DNA from: Cordia subcordata
Taxonomy: Eukaryota; Streptophyta; Magnoliopsida; Boraginales; Cordiaceae
Assembly: GCA_028554755.1 (NCBI GenBank)
Contig: JAPTOF010000001.1
Span: forward strand, 8,786,501 to 8,850,500
Direction: 5' to 3'
DNA length: 64,000 nucleotides
Positions 1 to 11,834 of this stretch are shown in pieces (the stretch's first letter is position 1; every line of letters begins with the position of its first letter). The notes beneath the pieces were generated by a model that ran no database searches, had not been told where the DNA came from, and saw only the letters and a program-made list of their open reading frames with translations. A program made the translations under genes and the position numbers.

Positions 1-908
1 ACATTGCTTTCCAACAGCAAAATTTTTAGGGTCGTTGCTTTGAATGACGTAAAATATGTGTCATTGTATATCGATTCTCACAAATCACATCATCATTATT
101 GTACCTTAGAACTTATAATCGACCATAGAAAATCTCACCGACCTTCTAGCTTTTACTTGGGTGTAAACGTAGAGAGAGAGATTAATCATTTGTTGAATGA
201 CTGTTCCATGTGAAAAATTCAATTTACTTTAGTAAGATTCTTCTAATTAATGCACCTTAATAATAAGGTAGCCTAAAATTTTCGATTATCATTCTCTTTT
301 TACTCTGATAAGTATGCCAATCCATCGATAACTAGCTAGAACATTTACACTCTTTCCAAGGATGCTACAATTTTTTTCTCTTTACCTTTCTGGGAGGAGA
401 GGGATGTTAATTAGCGTCAATAATGTAACAAAAATGTTAATAGAGTCGTGGATAAGTTAGTTAGGATTATTCGACTGGTAAATTTGTCTCTCAATTGGAT
501 GTTTGATCCACCGATAGGTGTCTCGCCTTCTACCAATTTATATTAACTTGTTAGATGAGGATCAACTCATATCATTAGTCCTCTTATATGGAAATTTCAA
601 CTATTCATGTGTAGATTATCTCATTTTAGTTATTTATAAAATTTAAATCCCAAAAAAGGTGAATGTTGGGAAGGAAAAAGGTATTTTAAAGAAATTATCC
701 ATTTTTTAAAATTTAAATTTCATTAATGACTAACATGATATAATCTACACTTAAAAAGTTAAGATTTTTCTTATATTAATATGAGAGAGCATTTAATATG
801 AGAGGATCCTAATCCCTAATTTGTTACCAATTAAAAAGATAAAAAATAAAACACATATTTGGAAAAAGAGTGTTGAAGATATTATTGAAGATATTCTTGT
901 AGATATTA
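1..908. other. Non-coding AT-rich stretch
   Basis: I see no gene here. The single open frame at the left edge (to about 213) has no recognisable domain and starts at a TTG. The rest is AT-rich with frequent stops in all frames. Confidence 0.5.
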
Positions 909-1532
909 CTAGTACGGTACCCAGCGATGCACGGATTTTGATATTCGTTAGGTATTATCAAATTTTATAATTAATTTTTTTTGAAATTTTATAATTAACA
1001 ATATTATAAATTACGTACCATTAAAAGCAATAATATAAATATTTTTCTACCCGTTCAATGTATAAAATTATGTACTGATGTTATCTTTTCAGTTCAAATA
1101 TATGAATATAAAATTGAATTTTGAAAGTTTTAGTTATATATATAATTTTAATTTCTTTATATAGTATTAAAAAAAGGTAAATTCAAACCTGAACAAAAAA
1201 TTATGAAAAAAATAAATGAAACCTTCTTAATGAAAATAATAAAAAAATTATCTATTCTTTTTGTTTTGTAAATGATCAGAACTAATATTGATTTATTCTG
1301 CCTTTATTTTACATAAAACATATAAATATTATATTAAAAAAATTCTTAATAAACATAGTGAAAAACAAAATACTAAGAGATAAAAATAAAGATTAATAGG
1401 CCAAAAAATTTAATTAAAAAATATAACAAATTATGTTAATAAATTAATAGTAATATATTAATTATATTTGCTTAAAATTTTTTCCTAATGACACATGTCC
1501 CTTTAGGGGTTCTCCTTTAGTAATAGTAATGA
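909..1532 (-). mobile_element. Non-autonomous Helitron, minus strand
   Basis: Read on the minus strand, the left end (about 905-935) gives a GC-rich imperfect hairpin, CCGTGCATCGCTGGG, followed about 10 bases later by terminal CTAG and a flanking T. This is the standard 3' end of plant Helitrons. The other end, read on the minus strand, starts TCATTACTATTACTAAAGG near 1532, which resembles the usual 5' TC terminus in slightly mutated form. The interior is AT-rich with no Rep/helicase frame, so the element is non-autonomous. The 3' end is convincing; the 5' boundary is less certain. Confidence 0.6.
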
Positions 1533-1570
1533 TTATTTTTGTATATTTTTCATTTTCTGTAGGACCAATT

Positions 1571-3960
1571 GTTGTCAATTAAATAGTAGGGATTTAGGTA
1601 ATCAATATTAATTGTAATTAGTATTGTCTATTGTAGCTAGGCTACTATATGAAGAGTCACATATGTGGAAAATACTCATTTAGAAAATGTGTAAGTTCTT
1701 TTTGTAGTTCTCTCTACTTTCTAAATCATATTTTTAATATGGTATCATGGCTACCATTATGGTAACATGTGCCACTATAGTCATTCGGCAAAAACTGTGC
1801 CAAATGTTTGTAATTTGATTACAATTTTTTTCTTGCAATTATCACTATTTTTTCATAGTAGATTATTGTTTTAGACTTTATTCGTCGATCTCTATTCAAT
1901 ACCAACTTACACTGCTACACCAACTTATAACCCTCGTCAAGATGATTTTGACAATATAAAATTTGTCCGAATTAGAGCTCCTATGCATCCACGAGTACCA
2001 GTCAAAGGTACTGCCCTAGCATTGTTTGACTTCTATTTAGTGTAGCAACCAAACACACCCTTGCTGACTTCACCTGCCACGTCACAACAAATGGGTGGGT
2101 TAAACAAAAACATGGACACATATTTGATGTCACTTGCATATTCTTTATCTCTGTCTCTTATCCTGAGCAATTTTGGGAAAGCAGCTCTTACTGTTATATA
2201 TCTTATCAATCGCTTATCTTCCACAATTATAAGAGATCTTACTCCTTATAAGCACATGCATGGTCAACTCGTTATAAGCATCTTCTCGTCCTTGGCTATG
2301 CATGTTTTGTAGTCCTTCCTCTTCATGAATGCACCAAACTTGAGCCTTATGCCAGACTATGTTGTTTCTTGGGTATATGTGATAGAACATTAGAGGTATC
2401 ACTGTTAGGATCTTATGTTTCAAAAGAATTTGTATATCTCGTCATGTTATTTTTGGGAAAATTGTTCGTTCTATTCTATGTCTTCCTTTTCACTTCCACA
2501 AACTAACACTTCTTTTCTATTTTCTAATCCATCTACTCCCATCTCTCCGAATGATGACATTTGGTGTAAGTCCAGATTTTGACTAGGTCTACCTCTACTC
2601 CCAAGTCGATTACTCCTACAAAGTCCATTTCTTATCAGCCTATCAATCGAGCTACACAGATGACAACATTACCTTCACATCTTTATGATTATCAATTTAT
2701 CATTGTTTCTCTATTATTTTTTCTTTACATGAGCCTCAAACATGCTTTCAAACTAATAGTAACCCTTTCTTGTTCAAGCTATGACAAAAGAACTGTAGGC
2801 CTTGGAGGCCAAACTACTGGGGAACTAATAAATGTTCTACTTGGGAAGAATGTCATAGGCTGAAAATGAGAGTATAAAATGAAGACTCATTCAGATGGTT
2901 CTATTGAATGATACAAGGGCCGGTTAGTGGTAAAGAGATTCACAAAATAATATAGAATTGATTATGAAGAGACTTTTGTACCAATTGGAAGTCTTGTATC
3001 TGTTCAGAGTCTTATTACGTGCCAAAGTTAATTAGTAGTCTTTATTTCAGATGGTTATGAAAAATGTCTTCCTTAATCGGGAGCTCATAGATGAAGTCTA
3101 TATGAAATCTCGTCTAGGTTATCATCACCATCCATATCGGATATGTCAGCTACATAAGGCACTTTATGGTCTCAATCAGGCATAGCTTGGTACACAAAGT
3201 TCAGTTCAGTTATTGGTGAGCTTGCTTCACCCCGAGTAATATGACTCAGCATTGGTCATTCAACTCTCAGCTTTGTTATTATTCTATTTCACTTTATATA
3301 GATGATATGATTATTGTAGACAGTGGACCTGCTAGTATTTTTTAGTTAAAACAGTTGATTGGCCAAAATTGAGATGAAAGATTTGGAAAATCTCAGTTTC
3401 TAGATATCAAGGCCTTTATTGACACTAAAAGTTATTATCTTAAACAAGTCAAGTATTGTTTTAATCTCGACTCAGGTTGGCCTCACTAATAGTTAAACTA
3501 TATCTACTCTACTTGATCATAATATTCAACTTAATCTACTAGATGACACACCACTTTTAGATCCTACTCTATATCTAAAGTTAGTAGGTAGTCTCATTTA
3601 TCTTACTATCACTCACATTGATATCTCCTATGTTGTTCATCTAGTGAGCCAGTTTATCTTTGCTCCTTAGACCACTTACTATATTATCATTCTTCGTATT
3701 CTTTGGTATATCAAAGATGTACTCTTTAACTGTCTATTCTTTTCTGCTAAGTCAATTTTGATCATTTGAGGGTATTGAGATACTAATAGGTAGGTGATCC
3801 TACCAATCAACATTTCACTATCGAATATTACTTTCTTCTTGCTACCTCTCTTATATCATTGAGTAAGAAACAAAATATTGTTGCTCAATCTAGCACCGAT
3901 AGTTGTTTAAGATTAACTAACCCCTTACTTTAATGGAACTCTTTAGGGATAGATAGGTTA
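1571..3960 (+). mobile_element. Degenerate Ty1/Copia retrotransposon relic
   Basis: A primer-binding-like site TGGTATCATGGC (1740-1751) resembles the initiator-Met PBS of Copia elements and suggests that a decayed 5' LTR ends just before it. Scattered frames then give Copia pol remnants in the right order. An integrase-like stretch near 2060-2270 includes VIYLINRLSS. Reverse transcriptase pieces follow: QMVMKNVFLNREL at about 3048, HKALYGLNQA at about 3153, and the YIDDM catalytic box at about 3292-3322. An RNase H piece, SKKQNIVAQSSTD, lies near 3860. Many stops and frameshifts separate them, so it is dead. No 3' LTR is recognisable. Confidence 0.85.
1740..1751 (+). other. Primer-binding-like site of the Copia relic
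   Basis: TGGTATCATGGC differs by two bases from the common plant Copia PBS TGGTATCAGAGC, which pairs with initiator Met tRNA. It lies upstream of the pol remnants on the same strand. Confidence 0.55.
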
Positions 3961-4035
3961 TTAAGACCAATCCCTATACTAACTCCCTAATATTGTGCGC
4001 CTAACAACCACCATGCACTTTCCTGTGCGTGATAT

Positions 4036-4900
4036 GCACACGCTATATAATATTGATTCAAAATTAAAATCATGCTACCTGATAAAATAAAAATCATGGT
4101 TCAAAATAAATAAATAACTGGTTCAAAAATTGATATAATCCTAATTCAAAATTGGTATCATGCTACCTATAAAAATCATAGTTAAAAATGAATAAAGTAC
4201 TGGTTCAAAATAAATAAACTACCGGTTCAAATAGAATAAACTGCTGATTCAAAAAGCATAAACTATTAGTTCAAAATTGAAATCATGCTATCTAATAAAA
4301 TAAAAATCATAATTCAAAATGAATAAAGTATTGGTTTAAAATGAAAAAAATACTGGCTCAAAATGAATAAACTACTGGTTCAAAATAAATAAAATACTAG
4401 TACAAAATGAATAAATTGTTGATTTAAAATGAATAAACTATTGATTCAAAATTGAGATCATGCTACTTGGTAAAAAAAAAATCATGGTTCAAAATAAATA
4501 AAGTACTGTTCAAAATGAATAAAGTACTAGTTCAAAATGAATAAACAACTGGCTCAAAATAAAAAAAATTACTGGTTCAAATTGACTAAATTACTGGTTC
4601 AAACTGAATAAACTACTAGTTCAAAACGAATAAATTACTGGTTCAAAATTGATATCATGCTCATGATAAAATAAAAATCATGGTTCAAAATAATAAACTA
4701 TTGGTTCAAAATAAATAAATTATTGGTTCAAAATTCGTACATTACATGTGCAAAATCAATATAGTATTTCATATCTAGTACTAGTAATTCTGTCATATTT
4801 GATAAATTAACAGTATTCGTTCAAAACGTTCACTCTATATGTTCAAAATACATAAACTACTGGTTCAAAACAATTACACTATATGTATAATTGTAATTAG
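4036..4900 (+). repeat. Minisatellite array, about 20-22 bp unit
   Basis: The stretch is a degenerate tandem array of a unit close to ACTGGTTCAAAATGAATAA, repeated more than 25 times. A second motif, ATCATGCTACCTGATAAAAT or similar, recurs within it at about 4069, 4157, 4282, 4456 and 4655. This gives a loose higher-order period of roughly 90-200 bp. No frame stays open through it. Confidence 0.85.
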
Positions 4901-5490
4901 CAAAATTAAAAACAAAAAATCAAAATGAAAGCTTATCGGCAAAAGAACGACAGAGCAAAATACAATCACTACTGTTCAACAAAGATAGATACTTAGAATC
5001 GCCTAACAAAAGAGATCTCAGTTATATATTAGAAGATAGATGCTTAGACATTAGAAAATAAATTCTCAGAGAACCTATACACAAAACTACAACAACGATT
5101 TTAACAGTTTCGTTTTGACCTGTTAATACGTGTTTTTATTTTTTAAAAAATTTAAATAACATCAAACTACATCGTTCCAATAGAGCATGTATAACACGAA
5201 ATTTAAAGAACACTATACTTTTCAAGTGCACAGTGCCTACGGAGCACAGTAAAATTTACATATCAAGACTTGCATAATCTTAGATTCTATGGATGGCCTA
5301 CTAATGTCTTTGCTTGAACAGAAAAGACCCCTACTTTGTTGTGAGCCACATAGGTAGTTAATTATTTTGCTTGACAACTTTATTCTAGAATCTCTATATG
5401 TAATACCAAGACCAAAATGAGGTGGATAAATCTATAACACTCATTCTAAGAAATATATATATGTTTGTGCATGTGTTTATGTATCCCTAA
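4901..5490. other. Non-coding spacer
   Basis: I see no gene. I searched for a signal-peptide exon that could belong to the cysteine-rich frame at 5494-5706 and found none that is convincing. Confidence 0.4.
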
Positions 5491-5493
5491 CAG

Positions 5494-5706
5494 TTTATTT
5501 TGTCTAACAATGTATATGTAGAGGCCATATCTAGATGTTTACTGGCGACTCCGGACAACGGCGACTGTGCTCCGGCCGCTATATTCTATCAAGTTTCCAC
5601 TCGTTGTCAATCTCATGCTGACTGCGCTGTAATCGGAAGTGGTAGCTACTGCGTCAGGGTTATAGACGGTGCTTATGGATTCTGCTCCAGACAGCTGAAA
5701 CACTAA
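5494..5706 (+). CDS. Possible exon of a six-cysteine secreted peptide
   Basis: The open frame ends with TAA at 5704-5706. It is clearly less AT-rich than its surroundings and encodes six cysteines spaced C-x9-C-x12-C-x5-C-x8-C-x10-C, including RCQSHADC and SYCVRV, typical of three-disulfide plant peptides. There is no in-frame ATG: an in-frame stop lies at 5488-5490. If it is real it must therefore be a downstream exon. A plausible acceptor, CCCTAACAG, ends at 5493 and would give exon 5494-5706; a second lies at 5520-5521. I do not recognise the family and could not find a signal-peptide exon upstream. It may be a relic. Confidence 0.35.
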   Translation, partial: FILSNNVYVEAISRCLLATPDNGDCAPAAIFYQVSTRCQSHADCAVIGSGSYCVRVIDGAYGFCSRQLKH

Positions 5707-7169
5707 ATCTATATGCTTGGCTTGGAAAAGTGAAGTGTGTGTGATCGTGATAATGTTTTGAATTTCACATAAATAATAGCAGGGGTGTTTAAGTAAATAA
5801 TAAATTTTAAAAGATGAATGCTCCCTTTGTCTCACAATATTAGTGGTTTTAGAGATTTTTTTTTCTTGGTCAAAATATCTGTCGCTCTGAGAGGTTCAAG
5901 AAAATAATAATTTTATTTTTTTAGACTTACCCTTATTTTGTTCTCTACTAAATCTCATTAATATCATAAAAGACAAAAAAAAAAAAGGAAGAAGATATTT
6001 TTGTCAAGTTATTAAAAATTTATCCCAAATGAAGTTATAAATTAGTTTTATAGGTTTGAGTGTAAAAACATTAAGTTACCGATAAGATGAGTCAGAGGAA
6101 GTATTTATCACCCCTTGAGTTTTTGGATTTCTCAAGTTAATGATTCCTAATGCGAGTTTGCATAATTATTCTTGTGGTATATTGCAATCCCATGATCTCT
6201 GGGTCATTCACTTTATCTCTGTGCTATTAATAACAGATCATAATGGTGATATCTATATACGCATCATCAAATTAAATTAATCAAATAATGGATCCAACCT
6301 TTTCTGATGCAACATATTTTATTTATTTATTTATTTTTCTGGTTTAGCTGTCGAGCAATATAGACTTCTCGACGCTAATCAAGCAGCAGAAAGAATTCAA
6401 ATATAATTACTCGTAGAAAAACTGAATTGGAACTTTTTTCAAAACGTTTTAATTTCTTCTTAGAAAAAGTTAAAAACAATTCTTATTATAAAAAGGATGC
6501 ATTTTTTTTTTCAAAAGAAATATTTTCTTATAAAAATTTTGATCCAAATAGACTGAATAAGAAATACAAATTTTCATCTAATGCAAAAAATTGTCCCATC
6601 TTTAAGAAAATTATCTTGTGATCTTCACGATGAACACATTGCCAGCTGTTGCCATTATGCTAAAGCTAATCTTAAATTATGATCTCGTGTGTGGCATGAG
6701 AGGAGTAAAAGAATAGACAACAAGGGAGCCTCCATTGAAGATCGGTTTAGAGTATGATCATTCAATCCACTGCTGACGTAAGATCCAAACTGTTAGTAGG
6801 AGAATAAAAAAAAAAATTCATAGATTAGCAACTTTGAGGACCTTTTATATGTTTCTCTCTCTCTCTCTCTTTTCTTTTTTATAAGTAAGTAAATCATTTC
6901 ACTCGATAATCAAAACAATGTACCAACAAGTTCAAAGGGTACATCCAACTAATCGCCCAATATTGCACACAAAAATTTATTATTTTTCTCTTTAAATTTA
7001 CGATGAAGATCAATTTATCTAACTAGTATCCTTCCTTGGCACATCAAGTAAAGAACTCACTTATTTCGACGAGTAAATTGTGATCTATTAAGCACACACT
7101 AGTTCATGTGATATACTACTTATAGCGAAGCTCTTATGTTTATGGGTTAATATCTCATTAATTTGTCAC
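5707..7169. other. Non-coding stretch with a TC microsatellite
   Basis: No supportable gene. The frame at 6427-6621 is low-complexity Lys/Phe/Asn-rich sequence with a TTG start and no homology I recognise. A short (CT)n run lies at about 6854-6871. Confidence 0.45.
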
Positions 7170-7521
7170 ATTTGATCCTTTTAACACTTAAGTCCCTTGT
7201 CTTTAAACACGATAAATTAGTCTCTTAACTTAACAATTTGTGTGATGTCATTAATCCTTTGGTCAAAAATGGTGAAAAAATAATATTAGGCACATAAAAA
7301 AACCAACAAATACAATTCTTTCCATTTTAAACCTGTCTAACCCAATTGTATCCCTAAATAATTAATTCAACGTGTGTCACATCTACAAATGGTTAATTTT
7401 TTTTGGTTATTTCTGATATGAGGAATAATGGTATCACAAACTATAAGGATGAATGACTAATTTATTGTATTCTAAAGATAAAGAATTTAATCGTTAGAAG
7501 TGTTAAAAATAAAAGACTAAG
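7170..7521. mobile_element. MITE-like inverted-repeat element, about 350 bp
   Basis: The left arm (from CTTTTAACACTT near 7178 to AAATTAGTC near 7223) recurs inverted at the right end, where AATGACTAATTTATTG (about 7450) and AGTGTTAAAAATAAAAGAC (about 7499) read as its reverse complement. Arms of about 50 bp with mismatches enclose about 230 bp of AT-rich DNA with no frame. I cannot fix the target duplication, so the family is unassigned. Confidence 0.5.
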
Positions 7522-8236
7522 GGCTTCTTTGGGAGTGTTTTTTAAAAATAATTTTTTGTTTTTCTAAAACAAAAAAAAAATCATTTGGTTAGGTATTTGT
7601 GGTATTGTTCTCAAAAAACAATTCTAGAAAACAATTACCCAAAAACAAAAAATCTTTTAGATGTTTTTATTGTTTCTTGTTCTTTGTAGTTAGAAAACAA
7701 GAAGAATAGTTTTTTTTAATTAATGGTAATATTGTAATATTATTAACATACACATTTATAAATGAAATCCTATCAATTTTTACAAACTCACCATTTTCTC
7801 TCTCTTCTTGAGCCTTTTCCTCTGCTCTTATCCTTCAATATTATAATCAACTAAAGGTGTTATATATATTTTTGAATTTAATACATGTCCATAATCCTTC
7901 CGCTATATGTGTAACCGGAATCACATGGTTCAATTGCTATGATTGTATTAATTTATGGTAGAACTTTGATGTCGTAGATCATATATCTAATCAAATACAT
8001 TATTTTGTCTAAATCAAATACCACCTTGATAATAGTGTTCACTTAAAAAGTGATTCCTTGAATAGTATAGTCGTTATTTCCTTTAACTTGAAAATTAAAT
8101 TTCGAGTGTCATGCTTAAATAAAGCTGACGGATATATTTTTTAATTAAATTAGATTTAGGTTTAGCATTTTCAAAAACTTTTTTAAAAACTGGTTTTAAA
8201 AATAAAAAACAAAAGACATTTCCAAACAGGCTCCAA
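7521..8236. mobile_element. Possible MITE with GGGCTTCTTTGGG-type ends
   Basis: The left end GGGCTTCTTTGGGAGTG (about 7520) and the right end, which reads GGAGCCTGTTTGGAAATG on the reverse strand (about 8216-8233), are alike. Both are followed by T-rich runs with TTTTTAAAAA and TTTTGTTTTT patterns. This is the usual look of hAT-like plant MITEs. There is no coding frame and no clear target duplication. Confidence 0.4.
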
Positions 8237-10711
8237 ATGATTTTTCTTTTTTCTGAAGCCCCACGCTCTCCTCCGCCGCCCCCCCCCCCCCCGCCTCCTT
8301 TTTGGGTCACTAAAGACTAGATGATTCACTAACCATATATATATGTTCATTTATATGTCTCTGGCACACATAGGGAGTGGACGAACGCGGTCTCATGGTT
8401 TATACGAAGCTAAGAATTTTCTTTACTTACAATTCATTGCTCTTACAACTCTGCTTCCAAATACGGCATTGACAATATGATGATCTTTTATACCCTAATT
8501 AATGAGGTAAAGCTAGCATTCCATACATCTTATCTACTTATCTTTTATTATTGTTGTCTCACAGGAGGTTGAAACGTACAACAAAAATGAAATATTGATT
8601 GACGAGAAGTTGTAAATGCAAGTATGCATCGGGCTCTGCGATAAAATTGTACAACTTGTGAAGGTGCAGAAGGAACAAAATATTTCTCTGGCCACAAGTT
8701 TCAATTAAATGTCATGGCGTAGCTTTATACAATAAGCTCAAGATATTCATTCTCATACAGTTTCCGTTGAAAATTCCCTTCTGTCTAATTATTGGTTTAT
8801 TAATCTTCTATGAATGAGTGAAACACTGTCCTCATTCCTCTCATCTCAACTTCGAAGAAAGACCAGGTTGTTATATATGTTATCAGTTTTATCACCAAAT
8901 GAAAAAAACTGAAAAAGAAAGCAGACTTTATTTTATCTTTGAAATTGAATGTGATAAAACCGTTACTAAATGTGTCAATTGTAATGGTTCTCTTACTGTT
9001 GCAAAATATTATGAAAAACTATTTCAGTAGCGAATAGACAATGGGAGCAGATTCAACAGTACTAAAATTGTCGTGTAAAATCATTTGCAATGGTTTTTAA
9101 TCTTTTTACAACCATTTTTAAAAATACTTAAAAATGGATTGATCGTTCCAACAATTAGGCCTCCCAGAGGCGGGTTGTCCTACAAAAATATACGCGCACA
9201 AACACTGGTGTATATATATGTGTATGTATGTATATTTATGTCTGTATATATGTATCCAGAAAGAAAGCAGTTCTTGTAGGTAATGAAGTCCACATATTTG
9301 GTAAAAGGGACTTCTAATTAATGTGAAATAAGGCGTTGATTAAACATGTCGTCAGATATCTCTCAGGGGGCTTCTCTCTGTACAAATCGTGATAGTTTTC
9401 TCTTTTCACTCTACATTTTCCTGCAGAAAAAGAAACTTCACTGGTTCATCAGCTGATCACAGAATTACAAATGGTACCTCCTCAGCGATTTGAAAGCTGT
9501 TGCTCATCATCTACTTTAATTTAAGACAGTTCAACATTATTAGTTAATATTTTGAAGTATCAAAAAATTCAAGTCTAAACATGATCTTCTCTACTAAACT
9601 CATATGAAGCACATGCTTTGTCAACATGCTTATACGTGTGTTAGAGTAACATTGAATCTCGCTCGTTACGTGATAACTTTGCTAAATATTCTCTCCTACA
9701 TGCAGTTGATTTGCCCAGCAAAAAAAAATAGTAGCAGTTGATTTGTTATTGCCTAGAAAATAACTAGGTTTTGTTACCCTTCTTCGGAAAGTGCACTAGA
9801 ATTTTTTATGGAAGATTTTACTTCGTCATGTGACCATTCCTGTAGCATCTCGGCTGCTTAACCGAAAATTACTGTTGTACTTTCTTTCTTTCTTTCTTTT
9901 TTTTTTCCCCTATTTCTTGTAAGCACAATTATTTTCAATAGAACCTCGTCTTTCCATTTCCTTTTCCACTAACAATTAGACATTAGTTATTGCAACGATG
10001 ACATGTGCGTGTACATGAGAAGGTAAGGTGTAAAATAGTTGCTGATCTTAACAAATTTGCCAGAAAATGTTAGCTGGAGAGGAAGGATGTGAATTTACTT
10101 ATAACATTGTCATGCAATAAAAGCCGGAGTTAATAATAGTAAACTGAATAATAGTCGTGACAAAGTCGAACAAGTTATTCTGAATAAATTTTTTTCATAA
10201 CTTTATAATGACATAATGGGTGGAACAGAGACATGAGTGTCAATTGTTTAAAATTTCTATCATCTTTAACAGTATGGTATTAATGCATACTGACCATCCT
10301 CTTCTGATATTATTTGGGATTATAGAATGAATATTCGAGATACTGAAACTCAACACGGCAAAATCATCCTCGTATCCACCAATAAAATATTTGTGGGCAC
10401 ATTATGATAAATCTAGGTAAGCAAAGCAGGGCCTTTACTTAAGACCATTGTACGAAAGAATAACATAAAGTCTGAAAAAAAAAATGACAGGCTATTTCCA
10501 GCAATATTGCATTCGCAAGTAGCTAGAGCTATAATTAATATCCACCAAACATGCCAACTGAAGAGCCATCAAAACCATTGCTTGACCATTCGTGCACAGA
10601 TCATATATATCTTTTTCTTTGAGTCTTCAAAACATTTGCTGGTGAACCTTCCCTTCACCCAGGTGTCACTTGTCCTCTCCTGCAAGAAATTCAGAATGTG
10701 ACTAAAGAAAT
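8237..10711. other. Non-coding stretch with homopolymer and CTTT tracts
   Basis: No gene recognised. It contains a C-run of about 14 bases near 8280-8293 and a (CTTT)n run near 9882-9900. Short frames at 8818-9030 and 9085-9279 have no domain I recognise. Confidence 0.45.
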
Positions 10712-10851
10712 TTAGACGGTGTTTGGCTTTGGTTATTTGGAACTTATAAGCACTTAAATAGTAAAAAATACAAAAGAGAGTGTTTTTTTCAATATATGAG
10801 AAGGTACTTTTTTCTCAGTGCTTATAAATAAGCAAAGCCGAACACCCTCTT
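10711..10851. mobile_element. Small MITE, about 140 bp
   Basis: The left end GGTGTTTGGCTTTG followed by CTTATAAGCACTT matches, inverted, the right end AGTGCTTATAAATAAGCAAAGCC followed by GAACACCC. The arms are about 35 bp around a short AT-rich centre. Flanks share TTAGA, consistent with a decayed target duplication. The size and GGGTGTTTGGC-type end fit non-autonomous hAT-like MITEs. Confidence 0.65.
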
Positions 10852-11416
10852 AGAATGCCAAGCTTACTCTGGGTAGAGTTGGATTTTTTCGTAATATTAT
10901 ATGTTACAAAATTTAATAATAATAATAATAATAAAAAAAAGTAGTGGTACGTATATTTATTTAATATATACTGATAATGCAAAAGATTATTAGTAAGCCT
11001 TCTTTATTCAAACTTGGATGCTTGACCTGCATGCAAACAACCTGCAAAACCACGAAAAAGCTAAATGGAATTTAGGGGATACTAGTAATGTGGTGCTGGC
11101 CAAAAGAATTTTGATGTTCAGGTTAGCGATCAGATTAAGTTGAACTGAGGAAAGAAGAATATACTTGAGATTGCTTATTTGCGTGGAAAAAAATGAGATA
11201 CTTTGGTCTATGGCATAGTGAGTATATATAGGTCTTCGATTGGCAGAATTAGGTAAGATTTGTCTCTATAGCGGCTATCCGAGTGATTGAGTTCTAATAG
11301 AATTGTTATAATTAAGTTAAAACAGAAGTTAAACTCTTTGCCTGCTTAGGATAAATCTCGAAGTATTCATGCCTGATCCAGATGAAATCGAAATCACGTG
11401 GGGGGAGACGTCGAGA
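10852..11416. other. Non-coding spacer with an AAT microsatellite
   Basis: An (AAT)n run lies at about 10914-10934. I see no gene. Confidence 0.45.
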
Positions 11417-11834
11417 CTCGGAGCCTGTTTGGCTAAGCTTGTAAGCGAGTCAAACAAAATTATAAGCTAACAAAGAGAATTTACATATTCAGCAACACAA
11501 CTTATAAGAAATTTTTTGATGGCTTATAAGCTGGAAAAAAAAAAAGCACCAATCTACCACCTTCTTTGTGAAAATTATAAGCTCATTAGTTTGACCAACT
11601 TATTCTTAAAAAGTAGCATATTAATTAATGACATCTCCTTTTTATTCATTTAAATTACCATTATTACTTATAAATATTTATTTACCAAATATGTCAACAA
11701 CTTATAAGCTCATATTACCAAACACAATATCTTTGCTTATTCATAATTTGCTTATAAGTAGCTTTTTACTTACAAGCATGAACTGCTTCTAAGCACTTAA
11801 AAATAAGCTTAGCTAGACAAGCTCTCAACTAAGT
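11417..11834. mobile_element. MITE-like element, about 415 bp
   Basis: The left end GAGCCTGTTTGGCTAAGCTTG and the right end, which reads GAGCTTGTCTAGCTAAGCTTA on the reverse strand, are near-identical inverted repeats. Short copies of CTTATAAG-like motifs recur between them, as in the element at 10711-10851. No frame is open. Target duplication not resolved. Confidence 0.6.

Noticed and set aside
6427..6621. Lys/Phe-rich frame of 64 codons
   Set aside because: Low-complexity AT-driven composition, TTG start, no homology recognised.
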